Assembly: GCA_003154635.1 (NCBI GenBank)
Contig: PMDX01000006.1
Span: 1 to 8,686, forward strand
DNA length: 8,686 nucleotides
Reading direction: 5' to 3'
Source of the DNA: Actinomycetota bacterium
Lineage (GTDB): Bacteria; Actinomycetota; Geothermincolia; Fen-727; Anoxymicrobiaceae
Below are positions 1 to 6,090 of this stretch, in pieces (the first letter of the stretch is position 1; the number at the start of each line of letters is the position of its first letter). The translations under genes and the position numbers were made by a program. Below the pieces are notes generated by a model. The model was not told the DNA's origin and made no database searches. It saw nothing but the letters and a program-made list of their open reading frames with translations.

Positions 1-432
1 ACCCTCAATCTTATCCGGCCACCTCAATCTCACTCGCATGCCCACGCTGACCTGCTCAGGCTCGACGTCGTTCAGATTGCAGACAGTCATGGTATCCGAG
101 CCGTCGAAGACAATGCCGGCGAAGATCAGCGGTGTGCCGGAAACCTCATCGTCCGCAATGCCCTCGTAAGCCCATGCGCCCGTGAAGGTATAGGTCGTCA
201 CGGTGGCGGTGTCTTTTATCTCGACGAACTTGTCGGGAATCGAGAGGCAGCGGCAGAACGGCTTGGGCGGGAAATAGACCAACCCGCAGTTCGGGCACTT
301 GTTCGCCAGCATCTTATGCTCCTTGAGCCCCTCCAGCGTTTTGCGGATGAGAGCGATACTCTCGAGTTTCCACTCCCAGAAGGATAGGTTCCAGCTTCCT
401 TCGATCGCAGTGGTTACGTCTTTATATTCCAT
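1..432 (-). CDS. DUF35 zinc-ribbon/OB-fold protein, second copy (3' end cut by window edge)
   Basis: The frame reads from ATG at 432 to base 1 without a stop, giving 144 codons of an incomplete protein. An N-terminal helical stretch (about residues 10-40) is followed by a zinc-ribbon knuckle CPNCG (Cys46, Cys49), the aromatic-PP turn typical of DUF35 proteins, then Cys60 and Cys62. A beta-rich OB-fold follows from about residue 70. DUF35 proteins are known as small partners of thiolase-superfamily enzymes: archaeal acetoacetyl-CoA thiolase/HMG-CoA synthase, BbsAB, and the Ltp2 aldolase of steroid degradation. They bridge or gate the CoA site. AGGAGG at 440-445 sits 7 bases before the ATG and fixes the start. 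The gene begins 4 bases after the thiolase-like B gene, so B is the probable partner. The second cysteine pair is C-x-C where its paralogue in this operon has C-x2-C. The family call is firm; the exact partner is inferred. Confidence 0.9.
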   Translation of the reverse strand, partial: MEYKDVTTAIEGSWNLSFWEWKLESIALIRKTLEGLKEHKMLANKCPNCGLVYFPPKPFCRCLSIPDKFVEIKDTATVTTYTFTGAWAYEGIADDEVSGTPLIFAGIVFDGSDTMTVCNLNDVEPEQVSVGMRVRLRWPDKIEG

Positions 433-436
433 GGCA

Positions 437-1666
437 TTACCTCCTGGGTGTATCCGAGAGAACGGCGACCACGTTCAGGTTTACTGCTCCGCCCCAGCCG
501 TGTGCCACGGCCTTGTGGACTTCCTTCTTGACCTGGCGCTCACCGCATTTGCCCATTATCTGCATGGCGCATTCCGCGATCCGCTCCATTGCGGAAGCGC
601 CGATCGCGTTGGTCGAGATGACCCCACCCGAAGGGCATACCGGCAATTCGCCGTCCAGGTTCATGGAGCCGGAGTCCAGTATGGACGGCGCCTCTCCCTC
701 GTCGCAGAGCAACAACCTCTCGTAGAACATGAGCATCTGGTGCGCGAAGGGGGAATACGGCTCCGCCAGGTCGATCTCCCCGCGAGGATCGCTTATGCCC
801 GCGAGCTCGTAGGCACGAGCGGCGGCGAGCTTGCAGCTTTCCTGCTCGCATGGATCGACGTTGGTGGTACCGGATCCGGCTATGCCTACCAGCGCCGCTT
901 CGTCGGAGCATGAAGCTACCGAGAGAACGTACGCGGGTTTGGAGGTGAGTTTTCTCGCCTTTTCTCCAGTGGTGAAAAGCATGGCGCAGGCGCCGTCAGT
1001 TGCCGGGCATACGTGACCGAAGCGGATCGGGTACTGCAGCAGCGTGGTCTTGGCGACCTCCTCCGGCGTCAGCCCCGGCTGCTTGAGGTGCGAGCACGGG
1101 TTCAAGGCGGCGTTGTTCCGGCAGAGCGCAGCCACCTTATCGAGGTGATGCGTGGTGCAGCCGCTGCTCTTCATGTAGCTGGAAGCCTGGTAGACGGCCA
1201 CGCCCACCGCGCCGCCCCCGAAGGCGGCGATGAAAGCGGGGTCAACCCCCAGCTGGAGCTGTGCCGCCGCATCGGCCAGGGCAACGGTGTTGAGACCCAT
1301 GGTCGAGTTGCCGTCCGACTGTTTTTCGAAGGCGATGGTCATCACTGTGTCGTACAGCCCGGATCCCACCAGGTAATAGCCGCCGTGCGCGACCGACCCT
1401 CCGGTGGTGCCGCCGGTAGTGATGCGAAGCACCGGTTTTCCGTAGGCTCCCCAGTGTCCGGCGCCCCATTCCTCGGGTACATTGACGCCCTCGAAGGCCG
1501 GCATGTTGCCGGTGGCAAAGGCATCGATATCACGGGGTTTCAGCCCCGCGTCCTCGTAGCAGGCGCTCACGGCCTCCCACACCAGTTCGGCCATGTTAAC
1601 ATCGCGACGCTTGCTCACATGCTTGGAAAGACCAACCCCCACCACGGCTACTTCGTTTCTCGCCAT
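437..1666 (-). CDS. Thiolase-superfamily protein B (SCP-x/Ltp-like), no nucleophilic Cys
   Basis: A 409-residue protein, normal length for the SCP-x-like thiolase branch. The frame is open upstream to 1732, but ATG 1666 is preferred. It gives the typical start MARNEVAVVGVG, follows a GGGGGG/GTGAG purine tract, and lies 1 base after the stop of thiolase-like A. Thiolase N-domain features run from residues 5 to about 240 and the C-domain from about 245. In the active-site loop, residues 81-91 (RITTGGTTGGS) align with the family pattern R-V-E-A-A-C-A-S-G-G, so Gly86 replaces the catalytic Cys. The usual GHP histidine segment reads STNAIGAS (351-358). YSPFAHQ (304-310) and the late HGWGG (389-393) are kept, as in Ltp-type enzymes. 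Ordinary thiolysis is therefore unlikely. An aldolase-like or condensing role on acyl-CoA together with a DUF35 partner is inferred; the substrate is unknown. Confidence 0.9.
   Translation of the reverse strand: MARNEVAVVGVGLSKHVSKRRDVNMAELVWEAVSACYEDAGLKPRDIDAFATGNMPAFEGVNVPEEWGAGHWGAYGKPVLRITTGGTTGGSVAHGGYYLVGSGLYDTVMTIAFEKQSDGNSTMGLNTVALADAAAQLQLGVDPAFIAAFGGGAVGVAVYQASSYMKSSGCTTHHLDKVAALCRNNAALNPCSHLKQPGLTPEEVAKTTLLQYPIRFGHVCPATDGACAMLFTTGEKARKLTSKPAYVLSVASCSDEAALVGIAGSGTTNVDPCEQESCKLAAARAYELAGISDPRGEIDLAEPYSPFAHQMLMFYERLLLCDEGEAPSILDSGSMNLDGELPVCPSGGVISTNAIGASAMERIAECAMQIMGKCGERQVKKEVHKAVAHGWGGAVNLNVVAVLSDTPRR
440..445 (-). promoter_or_regulatory. Shine-Dalgarno AGGAGG embedded in the last codons of the upstream gene
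   Basis: AGG AGG encodes the final Arg-Arg of thiolase-like B, directly before its TAA stop at 439-437. It also lies 7 bases upstream of the ATG at 432. A ribosome finishing B therefore covers the initiation site of the DUF35 gene, which suggests translational coupling of the two subunits. Confidence 0.8.
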
Positions 1667-1667
1667 A

Positions 1668-2810
1668 TCACTCACCCCCCAGCACGTACACGATGTTTTC
1701 CTGGGCGCATATCCCCGTCTGCCCGTGGGCAAGCGCGGTCTTCACACCCTTTGCCTGATGCTTACCGGCATCGCCGCGAACCTGCATGGCCGCCTCGATA
1801 ACGCGAGCCAGCCCCGCGCCGCAGTCAACATTGGCGCCCATTGCTCCGCCCGAGGCGTTCACCGGGAGCTTGCCGTCCATGCGGGTAGCGCCAGAGTCGA
1901 AGAAGGCGCCTCCCTGCAGGGGCCCGCAGAATCCGAGGGCTTCGTAGGACATGAGTTCCTCGTGCGCGAAACGCTCGTGCACCTCCGCCAGATCGATCTG
2001 TGAAGCGGCATCCTCGATCCCCGCCTGAGCGTAACAGCTCCCGGCCGCGAGCTTCAACGAGTTCATGCTCTCGAGGGGACGCTCGGTGAGATAGGAGTCG
2101 TGCGCGAAACCGACACCCTTTATCCATACCGGCTTCTCGGCCTTTGCCGCGGCTTTCCCCGAGGCCAGGACCAAGGCGCAGGCTCCATCGCACAGCGGAG
2201 CCATCATAAGATCCCTGATCGGCGAGTAGAGGGGCCTTGAAGCCATGACCTTTGCCGCGTCCGCACCGGGCAGAGACCGCAGCGCCAGGGGATTGCCGGC
2301 CGCGTTATCCAGGTTCTTTGCGGCCACGCCCGCAATCTGCTCCTCGCTCACCCCCGATGCATCCATATAGGCGCTGGCCTGAAGCGCCGCTCCCGATACC
2401 TCGTTGAGCAACCAGCGCTGACGGTCGAAGGTGGGATCGAGCATCATTATGCCCGGCAGGATACCTCCGTATACGGAGGCCTGGCTCTCAGCCACCACCA
2501 GGGCGATATCGTGGTCTCCCGACAGGATGCGGGTAAGGGCATACAGCAGTGCGAATGCCCCGTCCATCTCCACTTTCGATTCGTTCTTTCGCCAGGACCC
2601 GGCGGGTTCCACCAGCCGCATATTCGATATGGTGCGGCCGTCTAAATAGTCGTTGTTCGCGGTGACGATGGTGTCAAGATCCTCGCGCTTCAGCCCCGCG
2701 GCCTCGAGTGCGGCGCGGGTCGCCTGGAGCACCAGCAATTCCCGCGAGCAATTGGAATCAGCCTCGTACGGTGTCTGAGCGTAGCCTATTATTGCTGCTT
2801 CTTTTTCCAT
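1668..2810 (-). CDS. Thiolase-superfamily protein A (SCP-x/Ltp-like), no nucleophilic Cys
   Basis: A 380-residue protein beginning MEKEAAIIGYAQTPY, a standard thiolase first strand. AGGGGG lies 6-7 bases before ATG 2810 and supports the start. The active-site loop SKVEMDGAFALL (78-89) aligns with R-V-E-A-A-C-A-S-G-G and places Gly84 at the position of the nucleophilic Cys. The C-domain shows HERFAHEEL (278-286), NASGG (318-322) followed by ANVDCGAG where a GHP motif is expected, and AHGQTG (361-366). It is clearly paralogous to B but divergent, so A and B probably form a heteromer or act on successive intermediates. The DUF35 gene just upstream (13-base gap) is its likely small partner. Known families with this layout include acyl-CoA thiolases and retro-aldolases such as Ltp2. 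Which reaction applies here cannot be read from the sequence. Confidence 0.9.
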   Translation of the reverse strand: MEKEAAIIGYAQTPYEADSNCSRELLVLQATRAALEAAGLKREDLDTIVTANNDYLDGRTISNMRLVEPAGSWRKNESKVEMDGAFALLYALTRILSGDHDIALVVAESQASVYGGILPGIMMLDPTFDRQRWLLNEVSGAALQASAYMDASGVSEEQIAGVAAKNLDNAAGNPLALRSLPGADAAKVMASRPLYSPIRDLMMAPLCDGACALVLASGKAAAKAEKPVWIKGVGFAHDSYLTERPLESMNSLKLAAGSCYAQAGIEDAASQIDLAEVHERFAHEELMSYEALGFCGPLQGGAFFDSGATRMDGKLPVNASGGAMGANVDCGAGLARVIEAAMQVRGDAGKHQAKGVKTALAHGQTGICAQENIVYVLGGE

Positions 2811-2823
2811 GCCGGCACCCCCT

Positions 2824-3285
2824 TTATCCCATTGGCCGGTAAGCGGCCAGAAGATCGAGCACGTTCTCGGCTCCCGGGTTCAGGACAGCCTCGACACGCA
2901 TGCCGATCGAGGCGTCGGCACCCTCGAGGCGAGCGGTTATGCATGTGTCCGCCCCGTCGTGTTTGACCATGGCGATGATCTCCGGGTTTTCGAGGTCCAC
3001 CATGTCACCGTTCTCCGCCACCTTGACGGCTGCCTCGGTGCAGGCCTGCACCGTTCCGGTAGCTGGCAGTTCAACCCACTCATCCGCTTTCGCGAAGCAG
3101 CGCTCGCAGATCATGCGCGGCGGCAGGAAGACGCGGCCGCAGTCGGGACACCGCGAGCCTAGGATCTTGCCCTCCTTCATGCCATCGAAGAAATTCTCCA
3201 TCCAGTTCCCGACAGTCCAGCCAAAGACCGGATTGAGCGGGATGGATACCCTGGGAACAGGGTCTTTTGCAGCTTTCGCCCCCAT
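2824..3285 (-). CDS. DUF35 zinc-ribbon/OB-fold protein, first copy
   Basis: A 153-residue protein and the first gene of the thiolase-like operon. N-terminal helices (residues 22-42) lead into a complete zinc ribbon with Cys46, Cys49, Cys60 and Cys63 (CPDCG and CERC) around the FLPP turn. An OB-fold with alternating hydrophobic strands occupies about residues 68-150. An alternative upstream ATG at 3327 would add 14 residues. ATG 3285 is chosen because GGGAG lies 7 bases before it and the added residues do not look like the family. In characterised DUF35-thiolase complexes the small subunit contacts CoA and is needed for activity or stability. By analogy this one should pair with thiolase-like A, 13 bases downstream. 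Its upstream position suggests it leads the transcript; no convincing promoter was found. Confidence 0.9.
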   Translation of the reverse strand: MGAKAAKDPVPRVSIPLNPVFGWTVGNWMENFFDGMKEGKILGSRCPDCGRVFLPPRMICERCFAKADEWVELPATGTVQACTEAAVKVAENGDMVDLENPEIIAMVKHDGADTCITARLEGADASIGMRVEAVLNPGAENVLDLLAAYRPMG

Positions 3286-3633
3286 CGGATCACTCCCTTT
3301 CCGTACACGTAGAACCCATCCTGACAAGTACTCCCTGGTATCTCCAGTATCCCGACGTCATGATTCTACATCAGCAGACGGATAGAAATGTCCACGACCC
3401 TGGTTTGATTCCCCCGGTGGTCTCTTCGCATCTTGAGAAACCTGACTCTTTACCACATTTCGAATCATGTCTGCGTAGTGCGTGGGGCTGACAATCACAA
3501 ATTCTGTGGGTGCAAGAGGCGTAGCTGCTTGAATGCCGCATCATAGACTCACTGCCCCTGGAGGGGGTTCCAGTCTCTGATGGAAATGGAGTTAAGTTGT
3601 CAATGGAAACGGGGCAGCATCACGACTTCCCGA
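3286..3633. other. Gene-poor stretch upstream of the thiolase-like operon
   Basis: About 350 bases with no supportable intact gene. It should contain the promoter of the minus-strand thiolase-like operon. TAGAAT occurs on the minus strand near 3370, but no matching -35 box is evident. A short GC hairpin (CCCC/GGGG around TGGA) lies near 3555-3567. Part of the stretch is an open minus-strand frame that may be a gene remnant and is listed separately. It is visibly less GC-rich than the thiolase-like genes. Confidence 0.5.
3358..3540 (-). pseudogene. Possible decayed gene fragment (60 codons, no start)
   Basis: One minus-strand frame is open for 60 codons between in-frame TGA codons. It has no ATG near its beginning and no ribosome-binding site. 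Its translation is more protein-like than the neighbouring frames: a hydrophobic run FVIVSPTHYADMIRNVV is followed by a polar tail ending in ADVES. It could be the 3' remnant of a broken gene, perhaps related to the small ORF just upstream on the same strand. It could equally be chance. No family was recognised. Confidence 0.2.
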
Positions 3634-3831
3634 TCAAGACCATGTCTTGGGCAACTTCTTGGCTTCTATTTCCTTGTTTACCTTAGTGAGAATGGCATAA
3701 TAGAACCCTGGTACGCTGTAATCCTTTGCGCGCTGGGCAACCAGGCCCTCCAGATTACCTGTAAAGGGTTTCTCTTCCAGATTTTCTATTATCGAGGACA
3801 CCGCATCATCGATGATTTGGTTTGCTTCCAT
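3634..3831 (-). CDS. Small hypothetical protein, 65 residues
   Basis: Not recognised. The ORF starts at ATG 3831 with a good purine tract (AAAGGAGAGG) 5 bases upstream and ends at TGA. The product is soluble-looking and mostly helical, with acidic N-terminal half (IIDDAVSSIIENLEE) and a basic, lysine-rich C-terminal part (VNKEIEAKKLPK). There are no cysteines, no signal peptide and no membrane segment. A short perfect hairpin, CGAGA-AGC-TCTCG (3848-3860), lies immediately before the Shine-Dalgarno sequence. The gene sits 113 bases downstream of the split-barrel gene on the same strand, so it may be the last gene of that operon. The base composition is more AT-rich than the flanking thiolase-like genes. 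It could also be the surviving 5' part of a broken gene whose remnant continues below 3540. Confidence 0.5.
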   Translation of the reverse strand: MEANQIIDDAVSSIIENLEEKPFTGNLEGLVAQRAKDYSVPGFYYAILTKVNKEIEAKKLPKTWS

Positions 3832-3944
3832 GATAACCTCTCCTTTCCGAGAGCTTCTCGCCCCGTCTCATTTTTATGCGACTGAACAATCCAACAAATT
3901 GAGGTTGACGAAGGCTTTTCATGGGAGTTTGGCGTGGTGAGTCG

Positions 3945-4379
3945 TTAAGCTACTCTGTTGCCGGCGTCGGGTCCTGTAGCTATGTTGTAGATTTCCTTCA
4001 CCCTTATCACTACTGCAGCTTTTACCTTTTCAGCTGCCTCTTCTCCAAAGCGCTTTGCGGCGCCTTCCTTAGCTCGCTCGTAGTATTCCCCGGACTTGAC
4101 CAGGGCTGCATCTCCCTTGATCTGCCAACCCCGCACATCCCTCAGCGCACCTTTCTTGCCCAGTTCGCTGTGAAAAACCAGGGCTACCCTGGGGTTTTCT
4201 TCTAGATTCCTGAACGTCTTATCCAAGTGAAGCGCCGTTATCGTAATAGTATCGGGATTTATAGCTCTGGTGGAGCCACAGGGAACTACATTTGGCACAC
4301 CTTCCTTGGAAGCAGTGGCCAGATAAGGTGCTGCCATGTTGTTAATAAGGTCCATCATTTCAACCGTCATCTCAGCCAT
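3945..4379 (-). CDS. Pyridoxamine 5'-phosphate oxidase-like FMN-binding split-barrel protein
   Basis: A 144-residue protein, the usual size for single-domain split-barrel flavoproteins of the PNPOx-like family. The N-terminus has the characteristic strand pattern APYLATASKEGVPNVVPCG (residues 17-35). It is followed by ITITALHLDKTFRNLEENP (45-63) and VALVFHS, where the family binds FMN phosphate through basic and hydroxyl side chains. The C-terminal helices are rich in Glu, Lys and Ala, ending with a strand KAAVVIRVKEIYNI. AAGGAG lies 6 bases before ATG 4379. The gene starts 18 bases after the isochorismatase-fold gene, so the two are co-transcribed. Members bind FMN, F420 or heme, or act as flavin reductases; the cofactor here is not determinable. 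It is unlikely to be true vitamin B6 synthesis PdxH, which is longer. Confidence 0.85.
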   Translation of the reverse strand: MAEMTVEMMDLINNMAAPYLATASKEGVPNVVPCGSTRAINPDTITITALHLDKTFRNLEENPRVALVFHSELGKKGALRDVRGWQIKGDAALVKSGEYYERAKEGAAKRFGEEAAEKVKAAVVIRVKEIYNIATGPDAGNRVA

Positions 4380-4397
4380 GATCCGCTCCTTGGCAGG

Positions 4398-5027
4398 CTA
4401 TGCCCATTCCTTCAGAACGTCTTTCGATGGTAGCACCAGAAAAATGCGCTGCATTATCTTGAGCGCCATCTCATGCATCGTCTTGTCAATTGAGGAAACG
4501 CAATCTGAGACGATGACGGTGTAGAAGCCCCGGATAGCCGCCTCACGGGCACTGTGCTCGATTCCGTATTCGGTGGCAATGCCGGTGAACAGAATAGTGT
4601 CAATGCCACGGGAACGCATCAGCTGCTCGAAATTGGTACCGAAGAAGATGCTGGGACTGTGTTTGTTGAGAATGACCTCGCCCTCAGCGGGGCTCAGGTC
4701 GACATTAATCTCAGCTTCGGGGCTGCCAGGCTTCATGAAGACAGGGACTTTCGCCGGGTCATCAACATTGAAACGTCTCATGGCCTGATAAATGCCATAG
4801 GCAGACTGATAGCCAGCGGGCAGGGGTGTGATGCGCGTAAAGACTATGGGGATCTTCAGGCTGCGAGCGGCGGCGACCAGCGCCTTCAGGTTCTCGAGGA
4901 AATCTTCCCGGTCGAAGATGCGGTCGACCAGGGCGTCCTGACAGTCCCATAGCACCAGGGCGGTGTGTTCCGGGTCAACAATCTCTTTCAGATTGTCAAA
5001 GACACGAAGTTTGCCTAGAGTTTTCAT
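4398..5027 (-). CDS. Isochorismatase-fold hydrolase-like protein with Gly at the nucleophile position
   Basis: A 209-residue alpha/beta protein of the isochorismatase/cysteine hydrolase superfamily. ATG 5027 is preferred over ATG 5042 because GAGAGG precedes it by 7 bases and the upstream ATG has none. Asp28 in LVLWDCQD is the conserved acid. Lys122 in VILNKHSPSIF is the conserved lysine. The third site, where amidohydrolase members carry the nucleophilic Cys, reads TGIATEYGIEHSARE (148-162) and has Gly155. A cis-peptide-type GIAT turn precedes it. Loss of Cys is known in true isochorismatases such as EntB and PhzD, which cleave a vinyl ether without a thiol. The enzyme may therefore be a non-thiol hydrolase; no siderophore or phenazine genes are nearby. 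It heads an operon with the split-barrel flavoprotein gene. Confidence 0.85.
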   Translation of the reverse strand: MKTLGKLRVFDNLKEIVDPEHTALVLWDCQDALVDRIFDREDFLENLKALVAAARSLKIPIVFTRITPLPAGYQSAYGIYQAMRRFNVDDPAKVPVFMKPGSPEAEINVDLSPAEGEVILNKHSPSIFFGTNFEQLMRSRGIDTILFTGIATEYGIEHSAREAAIRGFYTVIVSDCVSSIDKTMHEMALKIMQRIFLVLPSKDVLKEWA

Positions 5028-5217
5028 GGGTTTGCCTCTCATTCACTAATCCAAAGCCTATCACACAAACACCGGCACCGTTCGGTGCGAGTCTACTCTG
5101 CTTGATTCAGAATGTGGCGTATTTCAGGCCTTTGTTTGAGATCTCGACAACAGGCACTGTCGTACGCGTTGATGAAGTGAGCGCGCGATAATCGATGTTC
5201 TCGACCATCACAAGCTA

Positions 5218-5246
5218 TTGATAATTCTACTTATATTGTCTAAAAT
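5218..5246 (+). promoter_or_regulatory. Candidate sigma-70-type promoter of the BldC-like gene
   Basis: TTGATA at 5218-5223 and TAAAAT at 5241-5246 are separated by 17 bases, each matching five of six consensus positions. A second -10-like box, TATAAT (5261-5266), lies downstream with TTGTCT 19 bases before it, so tandem start sites are possible. The region is sharply more AT-rich than its surroundings. Confidence 0.6.
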
Positions 5247-5266
5247 CTACTTATATCTACTATAAT
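5223..5266 (+). repeat. Helically phased direct repeats over the promoter (putative operator)
   Basis: The 11-mer TCTACTTATAT occurs at 5226-5236 and again at 5246-5256, extended to AAnTCTACTTATAT in both. A degenerate third copy, TCTACTAT, starts at 5256. The starts are 20 and 10 bases apart, so all copies lie on one face of the helix. The repeats cover the spacer, the -10 box and the likely start site of the promoter of the following DNA-binding gene. BldC-like proteins are known to bind head-to-tail direct repeats cooperatively, so autoregulation is a reasonable inference. Confidence 0.65.
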
Positions 5267-5286
5267 GGTTATACGGAGGGAATCAA

Positions 5287-5724
5287 ATGGAAACGTTTTT
5301 TAGACCCAGCGAGGTGGCCAGGCTGCTGAAGCTGAATACCGAAACGGTCTATCACTACATAAAGACGGGAGAGCTAACAGCGGCAAGGTTGGGACGGAAG
5401 TATATCGTCACCGAAAGCGACCTGGAGAACTTCATAGAGAGGAGGAAGGAAGCGTACCGCATCGAAAAACTCAACCTGTCTAACAAAGGCAAGGAGATGG
5501 TTGAGGGAGTGCGGGTAAATGCCGAGAGGGTTTCGACCTTTATCGATGAGTATCCCGGGGCAACTCAGGTGGAAATAGCCGAGGCACTGCAGATGGACGC
5601 TGAGGATGCGCAAAGGGCTTTGTACAGGCTCCAGGGAACTTCCGAGATTCATCGCGAGGGAGAGGGAGGAGAAACGGAGCCTTCCCTGGCGAGGTGGTAC
5701 GCGGGTTCGGGAGTGGAGCAGTAG
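5287..5724 (+). CDS. MerR-like/excisionase-type (BldC-like) DNA-binding protein
   Basis: A 145-residue protein; GGAGGG lies 6 bases before ATG 5287. Residues 4-55 match the HTH_17/excisionase pattern: FFRPSEVARLLKLNTETVYH forms the helix-turn-helix, followed by YIKTGELTAARLGRKY (the recognition and wing part) and VTESDLENFIERR. This is the fold of BldC and of phage excisionases, which lack the long coiled coil and effector domain of classical MerR. A second region at about 85-128 (EYPGATQVEIAEALQMD and following) resembles a winged-helix motif. The protein may therefore contact DNA twice, which is unusual for the BldC group. The tail is acidic and Gly-rich. Direct repeats at its own promoter suggest it represses itself. 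The 2TM membrane protein gene lies 88 bases downstream on the same strand and may be co-transcribed. No phage integrase is visible, so a regulator is more likely than an excisionase. Confidence 0.85.
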   Translation: METFFRPSEVARLLKLNTETVYHYIKTGELTAARLGRKYIVTESDLENFIERRKEAYRIEKLNLSNKGKEMVEGVRVNAERVSTFIDEYPGATQVEIAEALQMDAEDAQRALYRLQGTSEIHREGEGGETEPSLARWYAGSGVEQ

Positions 5725-5812
5725 GGATGTCCTGAATGGCTCGACGACCGGTCTGAATGCCGGGTGACCGGCTGAAAAGCAAAAGAGATCACAGCATGTC
5801 ACGCTGAAAGGA

Positions 5813-6073
5813 GTGAGAGGTCTGAAGGAAGAGAAGCAAGAGGCGTCTGTGCCCGATGAAGATGTGCGCAAACCCACCAAGAAATGTGATGCGCACTACA
5901 TTGACATCAAAGCGCATGGCGGCGCTTATATCATCGTCAATGTGTTCCTGTATATCGTATGGAAACTGAGCGACGTGGAATACCCATGGCCTCTATGGGT
6001 GATGAGCGGATGGGGATTGGGCCTGGCCTGCCATATCTTCGGCCGTTACCTGGCTCGAACCGCGAGACGGTAA
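5813..6073 (+). CDS. 2TM-domain small membrane protein
   Basis: An 86-residue protein if it starts at GTG 5813. The polar N-terminus is followed by the 2TM-domain signature: a His-rich lead-in (HYIDIKAHGGAYIIVNVFL), a first membrane helix (about 39-51), a short loop with YPWPLW, and a second helix containing the conserved GWGLGLACHIFG (67-78). The C-terminus ends in Arg residues, placing it in the cytoplasm by the positive-inside rule. The start is uncertain. AAAGGA abuts GTG 5813 too closely to be a good Shine-Dalgarno site, GTG 5849 (preceded by AAGAGG) would give 74 residues, and CTG 5822 is better spaced but rare. Family members are often fused to or adjacent to signalling or DNA-binding domains, but the function is unknown. 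The gene follows the BldC-like regulator and precedes a strong inverted repeat. Confidence 0.8.
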   Translation: MRGLKEEKQEASVPDEDVRKPTKKCDAHYIDIKAHGGAYIIVNVFLYIVWKLSDVEYPWPLWVMSGWGLGLACHIFGRYLARTARR

Positions 6074-6090
6074 ACCAGAAGTAAGTTGAT

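Noticed and set aside
1666..1732. 22-residue N-terminal extension of thiolase-like B
   Set aside because: It would overlap the end of thiolase-like A, has no family-like residues, and ATG 1666 sits exactly at the standard thiolase start.
1013..1801. 262-codon plus-strand ORF opposite thiolase-like B
   Set aside because: It is antisense to a gene with unmistakable thiolase motifs and coupled start sites. Its translation is Arg/Gly/His-rich without domain features, as expected for a shadow frame in GC-rich DNA.
5075..5088. Short palindrome GCACCG-TT-CGGTGC upstream of the isochorismatase-fold gene; considered as an operator or tRNA T-arm
   Set aside because: No tRNA cloverleaf can be built around it, it is only 14 bases, and no promoter elements flank it clearly.
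5748..5771. CCGGTC/GACCGG inverted repeat between the BldC-like and 2TM genes
   Set aside because: Six-base arms with a 12-base loop and no T-tract; compatible with chance in GC-rich DNA.
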